Below, one piece after another: positions 44,901 through 56,427 of a DNA stretch of 64,000 bases (positions are counted from its first letter, which is position 1; each line of letters begins with the position of its first letter). Under the pieces are notes generated by a model. That model was given only the letters and a program-made list of their open reading frames with translations. It ran no database searches and was not told the DNA's origin. A program made the position numbers and the translations under genes. Source of the DNA: Nocardioides sp. S-1144 (GTDB lineage: Bacteria > Actinomycetota > Actinomycetes > Propionibacteriales > Nocardioidaceae); NCBI RefSeq assembly GCF_005954645.2, contig NZ_CP040695.2:496001-560000 (forward strand), in the 5' to 3' direction.

Positions 44901-45899
44901 GTGCAGACGGAACCGACCCACGACCAGGCCTCCGTCGACGCGCCTCCCGCCGACCGGGTCACCGAGCGCGAGACCCGCAAGCCGGCGCGGGTCGCGGCCA
45001 TGGTGGTGTGGAGCCTGCTCGTCGTGGCGTGGTCCGCGACGATCGGCATCCCGAACGACGCGATCACGGTGCTCATCACGCTCTGGCTCGGCACCATCGC
45101 GTGGAACGTCGAGGCGCCCTGGCGGCGCCACCTCGGCTTCCTGCGCGACTGGTCGATCCCGGCGCTGCTGCTCACCGTCTACTTCTTCAGCCGGGGCTGG
45201 ATCGACGAGTTCGACATCACCGTGCACTGGACCATGCCGATCGACGTCGACCGGTGGATGTTCGGCGGCACGACCCCGACCGAGACCCTGCAGCACGCCT
45301 GGTGCGGCGACCCGTGCGAGCTGGACCAGCCGACGCAGTGGTTCGAGGTCCTCTTCACCACCGTCTACGCCACCCACTTCCTCGTCGGGCTGGTCCTGGC
45401 CGTGCTGCTCTGGGCGTGGAACCGGTCGGAGTGGCTGGTCTGGATGCGTCGCTACATCGGCCTCAACTTCGGTGGCCTGCTGATCTACATGGCCTACCCG
45501 ATGGCGCCGCCGTGGATGGCGTCGGAGGAGGGCTACATGGGTGCGGTCACCCGGCTGACCTCCCGCGGCTGGGGCGACCTCGGCGTCCAGCGGGCCAACG
45601 TCGTCCTCAACGGCGTCGGCAACCCGGTCGCCGCGATGCCCTCGCTGCACGCCGGCACCGCGATCCTCGTCGCCTGTTACGGCATCTGGCGGCTCCGCTC
45701 GCCGCTGCGGTGGCTGCTGCTGGTCTACCCCGCGCTGATGTGCGTCGCGCTCGTCTACTACGCCGAGCACTACGTCATCGACCTCATCGCCGGTGGCGCG
45801 CTCGCGGTGCTGGTGATGGTCCTGGCCTCGGCCTGGGAGCGCCGCCAGGCCCGCCGCGAGGCGGCGTCCCCCGAGCCCGTGGACGTCGCGGTCGGGTAG
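44901..45899 (+). CDS. PAP2-superfamily membrane phosphatase
   Basis: A 332-residue membrane protein with about six helices. The PAP2 active-site motifs are present as AMPSLHAGT (motif 2, about residues 248-256) and YYAEHYVIDLIAGG (motif 3). Motif 1 is less clear. This matches the inositol phosphorylceramide synthase/Aur1-like branch that transfers or removes phosphate head groups from lipids. GTG 44901 follows GGGGAGAGG. It may act in phospholipid or glycolipid metabolism. It stands alone; the 203 bp to the next gene hold no ORF of note. Confidence 0.82.
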   Translation: MQTEPTHDQASVDAPPADRVTERETRKPARVAAMVVWSLLVVAWSATIGIPNDAITVLITLWLGTIAWNVEAPWRRHLGFLRDWSIPALLLTVYFFSRGWIDEFDITVHWTMPIDVDRWMFGGTTPTETLQHAWCGDPCELDQPTQWFEVLFTTVYATHFLVGLVLAVLLWAWNRSEWLVWMRRYIGLNFGGLLIYMAYPMAPPWMASEEGYMGAVTRLTSRGWGDLGVQRANVVLNGVGNPVAAMPSLHAGTAILVACYGIWRLRSPLRWLLLVYPALMCVALVYYAEHYVIDLIAGGALAVLVMVLASAWERRQARREAASPEPVDVAVG

Positions 45900-46102
45900 C
45901 TCGCGAGCTCCTGCCGACGCCGCGCTGCCTGATCGGTGTTCTGCTCACTGCGAGAGCCCACTGTGCCAACGGCCCGATGGGGGTCAGGATGACCACGGAG
46001 GTCGTGTGGAGCCGACTGGGGGTCGCGACCTCCTGGCCGGCGCGGCCTTCCGCGAACGTCGCGCGCCGGCGTTCGAGGACCGATGACCACCCGAGGAGAC
46101 CA

Positions 46103-47317
46103 GTGACCAGCACGACGAGCACTCCGACGACCGGCAGCCCGGCGGCCCGGCGGGCCCGCGCCATCGAGGCCGCCCGCGGCGTCGTCGAGTCCCACCCACC
46201 CACCACCACGCCGCGCCGCGAGTTCCTCGAGGCGTGCTTCGACGCCGGCCTCGCGTGGGTCCACTTCCCCGAGGGTCTCGGGGGCCTGGGGGCCGAGCCC
46301 GGCGTCCAGGCCGCGGTCGACGAGATCCTCCAGGGTGCCGGCGGCCCGATCCCGTTCTGGCTCAACCCGATGGGCTACGGCATGGCCGCGCCGACCGTGC
46401 TCCACCACGGCAGCGCCGAGCTGTCGGAGCGGCTGCTGCGTCCGCTGTACGTCTGCGACGAGCTCTGGTGCCAGCTCTTCAGCGAGCCCGGTGCCGGCTC
46501 CGACCTCGCCGGGCTCGCGACCCGCGCCGAGAAGGTCGGCGACGAGTGGGTGGTGAGCGGGCAGAAGGTGTGGACCAGCAGCGCGCACCTGGCCCGGTGG
46601 GCGCTGCTCCTGGCCCGCACCGACCCCGACCAGCCCAAGCACCGCGGGCTGACCTACTTCGTCCTCGACATGCACGCCCCCGGCGTGGAGGTGCGCCCGC
46701 TGCGCCAGATGACCGGGGAGGCCGAGTTCAACGAGGTGCACCTCACCGAGGCGCGGATCCCCGACAGCCACCGGCTCGGCGAGGTCGGCGAGGGCTGGCG
46801 GGTCGCCATGACGACGCTGATGAACGAGCGCAGCGCGATCGGCGGGGGCTCGAGCGTGCGCGGCAGCGGGTCGATCGGCTCGGCCCTGCGGCTGTGGCGC
46901 GCCCGGCCCGACCTGCACACCCCCGAGCTGCGGGCCCGCCTGGTCGAGCTGTTCGCCCGCGCGGACGCCGCCCGCCTCACCGGCGACCGGTTCCGCGTCG
47001 AGCAGGGCGACAGGCCCGCCGGCGCCGAGGGCTCGATCGGCAAGCTCACCGGCGCCGAGCTGAACCAGGAGGTCTACGAGTTCTGCCTCGACCTCCTCGG
47101 CCCGGACGCCGCCCTCTACAGCGGGTACGGCCCGGACGGCCCCGACGCCGAGGCGGCGGAGGACTACGGCCGGCTCTTCCTCCGCTCGCGCGCCAACACC
47201 ATCGAGGGCGGCACCTCGGAGGTGCTCCGCAACATCCTCGGCGAGCGGCTGCTCGGGCTGCCCGGCGACGTCCGCGTCGACACCGGCAAGCCGTGGCGGG
47301 ACGTGCCCCGTGGCTGA
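46103..47317 (+). CDS. Acyl-CoA dehydrogenase 1
   Basis: FAD-dependent acyl-CoA dehydrogenase of 404 residues. GAGGAG precedes GTG 46103. The FAD/substrate motif is LFSEPGAGSDLAGL (about 128-141), then VVSGQKVWTSSAH. The C-terminus has NTIEGGTSEVLRNILGERLLGL. It belongs to the large actinobacterial group used for fatty acid, steroid side chain or unusual acyl chains. The second dehydrogenase gene follows, and such pairs often make heteromeric enzymes; the smaller partner here lacks the SEPGAGSD motif, fitting that model. Confidence 0.88.
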   Translation: MTSTTSTPTTGSPAARRARAIEAARGVVESHPPTTTPRREFLEACFDAGLAWVHFPEGLGGLGAEPGVQAAVDEILQGAGGPIPFWLNPMGYGMAAPTVLHHGSAELSERLLRPLYVCDELWCQLFSEPGAGSDLAGLATRAEKVGDEWVVSGQKVWTSSAHLARWALLLARTDPDQPKHRGLTYFVLDMHAPGVEVRPLRQMTGEAEFNEVHLTEARIPDSHRLGEVGEGWRVAMTTLMNERSAIGGGSSVRGSGSIGSALRLWRARPDLHTPELRARLVELFARADAARLTGDRFRVEQGDRPAGAEGSIGKLTGAELNQEVYEFCLDLLGPDAALYSGYGPDGPDAEAAEDYGRLFLRSRANTIEGGTSEVLRNILGERLLGLPGDVRVDTGKPWRDVPRG

Positions 47318-47348
47318 CACCGACCCCCGACACCCCGCAGGAGCCCCG

Positions 47349-48521
47349 ATGGAGTTCGACCTCACCGCCGAGCAGCGCTCGCTGCGCGACCTGGCGCGCT
47401 CGTTCGCGACCCGCTCCTTCGACGAGACCGCGGTGCGGGCCGAGCTCGACACCGAGCACGGCTTCGACCGTGAGGTCTGGCGCGCCCTCGGCACCGACCT
47501 CGGCGTCCTGGGGCTCACCCTCCCCGTCGCGCTCGGCGGCGACAGCGAGCCGGGCGCCCCCGGCCACGTCGAGCTCGCCCTGCTCGCCGAGGAGCTCGGC
47601 CGCACCCTGGCCGGCGTCCCCCTCCTGGGCACCGTCGCGCTCGCCGGCACCGCGCTGTCCCACGTCGGCGACCACCCGGACGGCCCGGACGGTCTGGCCG
47701 CCGAGCTCGTCGGCGGCGTCGTGGACGGCGGCGCGGTGCTCGCGCTGGTCGCCACCGACGCCCGCGGCCGCTGGTCGCCGGGGGCCACCGACGTCACCGT
47801 CGACGCCGACGTCACCGCCGGCGGGGGGAGCGACGTCCGGCTCACCGGCACCGCCTCCCACGTGCTCGACGCCGCGGCGGCCGACACCCTCCTCGTCGTC
47901 GCCCAGACCCCCGACGGCCCGCGCCTGCACGTCGTCCGGGCCGACGCCGAGGGCGTGCGGACGACGCCGCAGACGACCCTCGACCAGACCCGGCGGCTCG
48001 CCGTCGTCCGGTTCGACGCCACCCCCGCCACCCCGCTCGCCGCCGCCGGGGCGGCCACCCTCGACGCCGTCGCCGCGGCCCGCGACGTGGGCGCGCTGGT
48101 GCTGGCCGCCGGCGCGGTCGGTGCCGGGGCCCGGCTGCTCGAGACCTCCGTCGAGCACGCCAAGGGGCGGCTGCAGTTCGGTCGGCCGATCGGGTCCTTC
48201 CAGGGCGTCAAGCACCGCTGCGCCGACATGCTGGTGGCGGTCGAGCAGTCCCGCTCGGTGACCTACCACGCGGCGTGGACCCTCGACGGCGCCACCGACG
48301 ACGAGCCCCGCACCGCCGTGGACCTCGCCACCGTCGTGACCGCCGCCGCCTTCCCGGCCCTGGCCAAGAACACCGTGCAGGTGCACGGCGGCATCGGCTT
48401 CACCTGGGAGCACCCCACCCACCTCTACTACAAGCGCGCCGTCGGCGACGCGGCCCTGCTCGGGGGCCGCGCCGCCGCCGCCGAGCGACTCGCCGCGTCG
48501 GTCCTCGACGCCGCGTCCTGA
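47349..48521 (+). CDS. Acyl-CoA dehydrogenase 2 (partner-type)
   Basis: A 390-residue protein of the acyl-CoA dehydrogenase family. CAGGAG precedes ATG 47349 (GTG 47310 would add 13 residues). The N-terminus (FDLTAEQRSLRDLARSFATR) and the helical C-terminal domain (LQFGRPIGSFQGVKHRCADM and VQVHGGIGFTWEHPTHLYYK) are typical. The middle FAD motif is degenerate. The adjacent dehydrogenase 1 carries the canonical motif, so the two probably form an alpha2-beta2 enzyme as in actinobacterial FadE pairs. The substrate is unknown. Confidence 0.85.
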   Translation: MEFDLTAEQRSLRDLARSFATRSFDETAVRAELDTEHGFDREVWRALGTDLGVLGLTLPVALGGDSEPGAPGHVELALLAEELGRTLAGVPLLGTVALAGTALSHVGDHPDGPDGLAAELVGGVVDGGAVLALVATDARGRWSPGATDVTVDADVTAGGGSDVRLTGTASHVLDAAAADTLLVVAQTPDGPRLHVVRADAEGVRTTPQTTLDQTRRLAVVRFDATPATPLAAAGAATLDAVAAARDVGALVLAAGAVGAGARLLETSVEHAKGRLQFGRPIGSFQGVKHRCADMLVAVEQSRSVTYHAAWTLDGATDDEPRTAVDLATVVTAAAFPALAKNTVQVHGGIGFTWEHPTHLYYKRAVGDAALLGGRAAAAERLAASVLDAAS

Positions 48522-48535
48522 TCGGGAGGTCAGCC

Positions 48536-49336
48536 ATGCCCAGCGAACCCACGACCCCGACCGAAGACCAGGCCGCCGAGGAGGTGCACGTCGAGGCGGT
48601 CGACGGCGTCCTCGTCGTCACCCTCGACCGCCCCCGCGCCCGCAACGCCGTCAACGAGAGCGTCGCCCGCTCGATCGCCGCGGCGATGACCCGCCTCGAC
48701 GACGACCCGGCGCTCCAGGTCGGCGTCATCACCGGCGCCGGCGGCCACTTCTGCGCCGGCATGGACCTCAAGGCGTTCGTGCGCGGGGAGAACCCCGTCG
48801 TCGAGGGCCGTGGCTTCGCGGGCCTGGTGCAGCGGCCGCCGCGCAAGCCGCTGATCGCCGCGGTCGAGGGCTACGCGCTGGCCGGCGGCTTCGAGATCGT
48901 GCTGGCCTGCGACCTCGTGGTCGCGGCCCGCGGCGCGGCGTTCGGCATCCCCGAGGCCAAGCGCAGCCTGGTCGCCGCCGGTGGCGGGCTGCTCCGGCTG
49001 CCCGAGCGCGTCCCGTACCACGTCGCGATGGAGCTCGCCCTGCTCGGCAACCACGTCGGCGCCGAACGGATGGCCTCCCTGGGCCTGGTCAACCGCCTCG
49101 TCGACGACGGTGCCGCGCTCGACGCCGCGCTGGAGCTGGCCCGCGAGATCGCCGCGAACGGCCCCCTCGCCGTCGCGGCGAGCAAGCGGATCATCGTGGA
49201 GTCGGCCGACTGGACCGAGGAGCAGCGCTGGGCCGAGCAGGACCGGATCGCGCGCCCGGTGGGGCAGTCCGACGACGCCCGCGAGGGTGCGATCGCCTTC
49301 GCCGAGAAGCGCCCGCCCGTCTGGACCGGCCGGTGA
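48536..49336 (+). CDS. Enoyl-CoA hydratase/isomerase family protein
   Basis: A 266-residue crotonase-fold protein. The oxyanion-hole segment is GAGGHFCAGMDLKAFVRG (about 65-82), and the second is ALAGGFEIVLACDLVVAA. A Glu near the second loop (IPEAKRSLVAAGGG) fits a hydratase. GGGAGG precedes ATG 48536. It is the third gene of a run with the two acyl-CoA dehydrogenases, consistent with beta-oxidation of one acyl-CoA class. It ends before a palindromic terminator. Confidence 0.88.
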   Translation: MPSEPTTPTEDQAAEEVHVEAVDGVLVVTLDRPRARNAVNESVARSIAAAMTRLDDDPALQVGVITGAGGHFCAGMDLKAFVRGENPVVEGRGFAGLVQRPPRKPLIAAVEGYALAGGFEIVLACDLVVAARGAAFGIPEAKRSLVAAGGGLLRLPERVPYHVAMELALLGNHVGAERMASLGLVNRLVDDGAALDAALELAREIAANGPLAVAASKRIIVESADWTEEQRWAEQDRIARPVGQSDDAREGAIAFAEKRPPVWTGR

Positions 49337-49349
49337 GCGCCGTGCTGCT

Positions 49350-49383
49350 CGCCGACCCGTCAGTGATCACTGACGGGTCGGCG
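49350..49383. terminator. Bidirectional palindromic terminator (dispersed family)
   Basis: A perfect 34-bp palindrome with GACCCGTC/GACGGGTC arms and a TGATCA centre lies between the convergent crotonase and histidine kinase genes, 13 bp from either stop. The same element is at 16280-16443 and 56381-56414. Confidence 0.85.
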
Positions 49384-49396
49384 GGGGCGCACGCGG

Positions 49397-52747
<3,351 letters not shown>

Positions 52748-52877
52748 GTCCGGCCCCTTTCCGTGCAGCCAACCGGTGGAGGACCCCGACTCTCACCCTT
52801 GAGCCCCCACGATAGTGGTGCCGGTGGGGTCGTCGTGGCCGAGTCCGGCAGATCCGCCGACCGATCCGCCGCCCGGT

Positions 52878-52910
52878 CAGCCCGGCCGATCAGCCCGGCC
52901 GATCAGCCCG
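52878..52910. repeat. Short 13-bp direct repeat at the methyltransferase 3' end
   Basis: CAGCCCGGCCGAT is repeated about 2.5 times. The final copy contains the methyltransferase stop codon, and the repeats supply extra TGATC elements just after it. Slippage is a likely origin. Confidence 0.7.
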
Positions 52911-53769
52911 GGGTCGCGGTGACGAGCCAGGCGGCGCCGGGGATCCGCAGCCCGCCGCGGTCGTCGAGGTGCGAGAGCAGGTCGGCACGGACCTCCTCGA
53001 CGAGGGCGGCCCAGCCGTCGGGTCCGAGCTCCGGCTCGAGGACGGCGCGGGCCCGGGCGCCGGTGGAGGTCGCCAGCACGACGGCCAGGCGCTCCTCGAC
53101 GCCGTCGCCGTGCCCGGTGGGGTCGGCGCCGGCGTAGTCGCACACGAAGTCGAGCGGCGCGACCGTGGGCGCCCAGCCGGCCGCGGACAGCACGGTGCGC
53201 AGCCGCGTCGGGTCGGCGAACGTCGTGGGGCCGGGGGCGTCGACCGGCTCGGGCCCGGCCGGTGGCAACCGCCGGGTGAGGACGTCGGTGCCGAGGGTGA
53301 AGATCGGGTTCTCCTCGCGGGTGCGCCAGCACACGAGGACCAGGCGGGCGTCGTCGGCGGCGGCGCCCCGGATCCGCGAGAACGCGGCGACCGGGTCGGC
53401 GAAGAACATCACGCCGAAGCGGGAAACGACCCGGTCGAAGGGCCGCCCCGGGGCGACCTCCAGCAGGTCGCTGTCCTGGGCGTCGGCGAGCACGACCGTC
53501 GCCCCCGGCACCCGGCGGCGGGCCGCCTCGACCATGGTCGGGGAGATGTCGACGCCGACCGCCTCGGCACCGGCCGCCGTCGCGGCGGCGAGCAGCGTGC
53601 CCGAGCCGCAGCCGACGTCCAGGACGCGGTTGCCCGCCGTGAGGCCGGCGGCCGTCAGGATGGCCTCGGTCACGGGCGCGAAGGCGGCGTCGAAGACGGC
53701 CTCCTGCGCGACCCAGCCGCGCCCGACGTCGGTCCAGTCGGAGCGCTGGCCCTCGTTGTCGCCGCTCAC
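52903..53769 (-). CDS. Class I SAM-dependent methyltransferase
   Basis: A 288-residue methyltransferase. Motif I is VLDVGCGSGTLLAAA (about residues 44-58), the acidic loop end is GVDISP, and motif post-I carries VLADAQDSDL. It is the UbiE/COQ5-like branch (family methyltransferase 11/25). No signal peptide. It methylates a small molecule or quinone-like compound; the substrate is not known. It lies between the kinase and polyphosphate glucokinase genes, 7 bp from the latter on the same strand, so the two may share a transcript. Confidence 0.85.
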   Translation of the reverse strand: MSGDNEGQRSDWTDVGRGWVAQEAVFDAAFAPVTEAILTAAGLTAGNRVLDVGCGSGTLLAAATAAGAEAVGVDISPTMVEAARRRVPGATVVLADAQDSDLLEVAPGRPFDRVVSRFGVMFFADPVAAFSRIRGAAADDARLVLVCWRTREENPIFTLGTDVLTRRLPPAGPEPVDAPGPTTFADPTRLRTVLSAAGWAPTVAPLDFVCDYAGADPTGHGDGVEERLAVVLATSTGARARAVLEPELGPDGWAALVEEVRADLLSHLDDRGGLRIPGAAWLVTATPG

Positions 53770-53776
53770 CGGTGCC

Positions 53777-54532
53777 TCAGGCCCGGCTCGCGTGCAGCGC
53801 GGCGCCGATGATCCCGGCCTTGTTGCGCAGCACCGCCGGGATGATCGGGGTCTCGATGCGGACCATCGGCAGGAACTGGTCGGCGTGCTTGCTGACCCCG
53901 CCGCCGACGACGAACAGGTCGGGCGAGAGCAGCCGCTCGACCGTCCGGTAGTAGGTCGTGAGCCGCTCGGACCACTCCTCCCACGAGAGGTCCTCCTTCT
54001 CGCGGGCGCTGTTGGCGGCGTGGGACTCGGCGTTGCGGCCCTCGACCTCGAGGTGCCCGAGCTCGGAGTTCGGCACCAGGACGCCGTCCTGCAGGAGGGC
54101 CGAGCCGATCCCGGTGCCGAGGGTGGTGACGATGACCAGGCCGCGCTGGCCGCGCGCGGCGCCGTACGTCGCCTCGGCCAGGCCGGCCGCGTCGGCGTCG
54201 TTGAGCGCGAGCACCCGTCGTCCGGTGACGGTGCCGAAGACGGCGGAGGCGTCGGTGCCGATCCAGGACCCGTCGATGTTCGCGGCGCTGCGCACGACCC
54301 CCTCGCGCACCACCCCGGGCACGGTCACCCCCACGGGGCCGTCGCCGCCGAGCTTCTCGAGCACCTCGACGAGCACCGCGGCGACCGCGTCCGGCGTCGA
54401 CGGGTCCGGCGTCGGGATCCGGGTGCGCTCGCCCTCGAAGTCGCCCCGCTCGAGGTCGACCAGGGCCCCCTTGATCCCGGAGCCGCCGAAGTCGATGCCG
54501 ACGGGGCTGTGGCTGCTGCTCGTGCTCGTCAT
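53777..54532 (-). CDS. ppgK: Polyphosphate glucokinase
   Basis: A 251-residue ROK-family kinase that phosphorylates glucose with polyphosphate or ATP. The phosphate-1 site is GIDFGGSGIKGALVDL (about 12-27), followed by the catalytic-region ALNDADAAGLAE and TTLGTGIGSAL, and the polyphosphate-glucokinase-type RNKAGIIGAAL end. Length (about 250-270) and the FGGSGIKGA start match PPGK of mycobacteria and Nocardioides-like genera. It would trap glucose released by the beta-glucosidase of the cellobiose operon, although the two loci are far apart. Confidence 0.9.
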   Translation of the reverse strand: MTSTSSSHSPVGIDFGGSGIKGALVDLERGDFEGERTRIPTPDPSTPDAVAAVLVEVLEKLGGDGPVGVTVPGVVREGVVRSAANIDGSWIGTDASAVFGTVTGRRVLALNDADAAGLAEATYGAARGQRGLVIVTTLGTGIGSALLQDGVLVPNSELGHLEVEGRNAESHAANSAREKEDLSWEEWSERLTTYYRTVERLLSPDLFVVGGGVSKHADQFLPMVRIETPIIPAVLRNKAGIIGAALHASRA

Positions 54533-54598
54533 GCGTGCATCCCACCACGTCGTCGACCCCGCCAACCACCACCCTCCCCGACGACGCCGCCACGGGAT

Positions 54599-54627
54599 TT
54601 ACCTAATGCTTGTAGGTGATCTACGAT
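54599..54627 (+). promoter_or_regulatory. TetR promoter with ACCTA-N7-TAGGT operator
   Basis: TTACCT at 54599-54604 and TACGAT at 54622-54627 form a -35/-10 pair with 17-base spacing. The inverted repeat ACCTA..TAGGT (54601-54617) overlaps the -35 and spacer. The ATG at 54634 follows the -10 by six bases, so the message would be leaderless. This fits autoregulation by the TetR protein. Confidence 0.65.
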
Positions 54628-54633
54628 GGGGGT

Positions 54634-55218
54634 ATGGCACGAGCCGGACTGAACGCGCAGCGGGTCACCACCGCCGCGGCGGACCTCGCCGACGAGGTGG
54701 GCTTCGCGGAGGTGTCGCTGTCGGCCCTGGCCGAGCGCCTCGGCGTGAGGGTGGCCAGCCTCTACTCCCACGTCGCAGGCCTGGGCGACCTCCAGACCCG
54801 GGTCGCGCTCCTCGCGCTGGCCGAGCTCGCGGACCGGGCCGCCGAGGAGCTCGCCGGCCGGGCCGGGCGCGACGCGCTCGCCGCGCTGGGCGGGGTGTTC
54901 CGCGACTACGCCCGTGAGCACCCCGGGCGGTACGCCGCCGCGCAGCACCCGCTCGACCACGAGACCGCGCTGGCCAGCGCCGGACCCCGGCACGCGGCGA
55001 TGACCCGCGCGGTGCTGCGCGACTACCACCTCGCCGAGCCCGACCGGACCCACGCCGTCCGGCTGCTCGGCAGCGTGTTCCACGGCTACGTGAGCCTCGA
55101 GCTCCGCGGCGCCTTCAGCCACAGCGCCCCCGGCTCCGACGAGTCGTGGGTGCGCGTGATCGACAGCCTCGACGCGCTGCTGCGCTCGTGGCCCACCACC
55201 GACGAGCCGAGGAGCTGA
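54634..55218 (+). CDS. TetR-family transcriptional regulator (WHG type)
   Basis: A 194-residue repressor. The N-terminal helix-turn-helix is ALAERLGVRVASLYSHVAGL (about 28-47), and the C-terminal ligand domain contains the helical stretch DALAALGGVFRDYAREHPGRY and LLGSVFHGYVSLEL typical of the TetR WHG subgroup. The start ATG 54634 has no separate ribosome-binding site because it is likely leaderless. It is followed 1 bp later by the SGNH hydrolase gene, so it may regulate that gene together with itself. Confidence 0.87.
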   Translation: MARAGLNAQRVTTAAADLADEVGFAEVSLSALAERLGVRVASLYSHVAGLGDLQTRVALLALAELADRAAEELAGRAGRDALAALGGVFRDYAREHPGRYAAAQHPLDHETALASAGPRHAAMTRAVLRDYHLAEPDRTHAVRLLGSVFHGYVSLELRGAFSHSAPGSDESWVRVIDSLDALLRSWPTTDEPRS

Positions 55219-55219
55219 C

Positions 55220-56404
55220 GTGCCCACCCTGACCGAGACCCCCCTCGAGGACCTGGTGCGCGGGGCGGTCGAGCTCGAGCGCACCGAGCGCGGCCTCGTG
55301 CCGCACCGGCTCCCCGCGCGGGCCCGCGCACAGAACACCGACCCGCAGCTGGCGATGGCCGAGTCGCAGCCCGCCGGCGTCCGGCTGGCGTTCCGCACCG
55401 CCGCGACGGTGCTCGAGCTCGACACGATCCCGACCAAGCGGGTCTACGTCGGGGCCCCGCCCCGGCCCGACGGCGTCTACGACCTCGTGGTCGACGGCGA
55501 GCCCGTCGCCCGCGGGAGCGCGGCCGGCGGCGACGTCCTGACCATCGACATGACCACCGGCGCGTTCGGGCACGAGGCCGGCGCGCCGGCGACGGTGCGC
55601 TTCGACGGCCTCGCCGCCGGCACCAAGGACGTCGAGGTCTGGCTCCCGCACGACGAGACGACCGTGCTGGTCGCCCTGCGCGCCGACGCCCCGGTCGCGC
55701 CGCCGGACCACACCGGACGACGTACCTGGCTCCACCACGGCAGCTCGATCAGCCACGGCTCGAACGCCGCCACCCCGACCGGCACCTGGCCGGTGGTCGC
55801 GGCCCGGCTCGGCGGCGTGGAGCTGGTCAACCTCGGGTTCGGCGGCGGTGCGCTCCTCGACCCGTTCACCGCCCGCGCCCTGCGCGACACCCCCGCCGAC
55901 CTGGTCAGCGTGAAGATCGGCATCAACGTCGTCAACACCGACCTGATGCGGCGCCGCGCGCTCGGCCCGGCGGTGCACGGGTTCCTCGACACCATCCGCG
56001 AGGGACACCCCGAGGTGCCCCTGCTCGTCGTCACGCCGCTGCGCTGCCCCCTGCACGAGGACACGCCCGGCCCGCTCGCCCCCGACCTCGCGGCGCTGGC
56101 CGAGGGCCGGATGGGCTTCGTCGCCACCGGCGACCCCGCCGACGCGGCGGCCGGCCGGCTCACGCTCCGGGTGGTCCGCGAGGAGCTCGCGCGGGTCGTC
56201 GCCGAGCGGACGGCGTCCGACCCGCACCTGCACCTGCTCGAGGGTCCCGAGCTGTACGGCGAGCCCGACGAGGCCGAGCACCCGCTCCCGGACGGGCTGC
56301 ACCCCGACGCCGCGACCCACCTGCTGGTGGGGGAGCGGTTCGCCGGGCGCGCCTTCGGCCCCGGCGCCCCCTTCGCCCCACGCCGACCCGTCGCTGATCA
56401 CTGA
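55220..56404 (+). CDS. SGNH/GDSL-like hydrolase
   Basis: A 394-residue predicted esterase. The N-terminal beta-sandwich-like region of about 165 residues precedes the SGNH domain. The nucleophile Ser is in HHGSSISHG, the oxyanion block includes NLGFGGGALL, and the block III-like KIGINVVN follows. The catalytic His is in PDGLHPD. This layout resembles lipases of the SGNH/GDSL_2 group that deacylate polysaccharides or lipids. No signal peptide is seen. GTG 55220 follows the TetR stop directly. The stop lies inside the palindromic terminator. Confidence 0.82.
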   Translation: MPTLTETPLEDLVRGAVELERTERGLVPHRLPARARAQNTDPQLAMAESQPAGVRLAFRTAATVLELDTIPTKRVYVGAPPRPDGVYDLVVDGEPVARGSAAGGDVLTIDMTTGAFGHEAGAPATVRFDGLAAGTKDVEVWLPHDETTVLVALRADAPVAPPDHTGRRTWLHHGSSISHGSNAATPTGTWPVVAARLGGVELVNLGFGGGALLDPFTARALRDTPADLVSVKIGINVVNTDLMRRRALGPAVHGFLDTIREGHPEVPLLVVTPLRCPLHEDTPGPLAPDLAALAEGRMGFVATGDPADAAAGRLTLRVVREELARVVAERTASDPHLHLLEGPELYGEPDEAEHPLPDGLHPDAATHLLVGERFAGRAFGPGAPFAPRRPVADH

Positions 56405-56414
56405 CGGGTCAGCG
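56381..56414. terminator. Bidirectional palindromic terminator (dispersed family)
   Basis: A 34-bp near-perfect palindrome with GACCCGTC/GACGGGTC arms and a TGATCA centre lies between the convergent SGNH hydrolase and dehydrogenase genes. As at 16280, it contains the stop codon of the plus-strand gene. Confidence 0.85.
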
Positions 56415-56427
56415 GTGCGGGTGGTGC

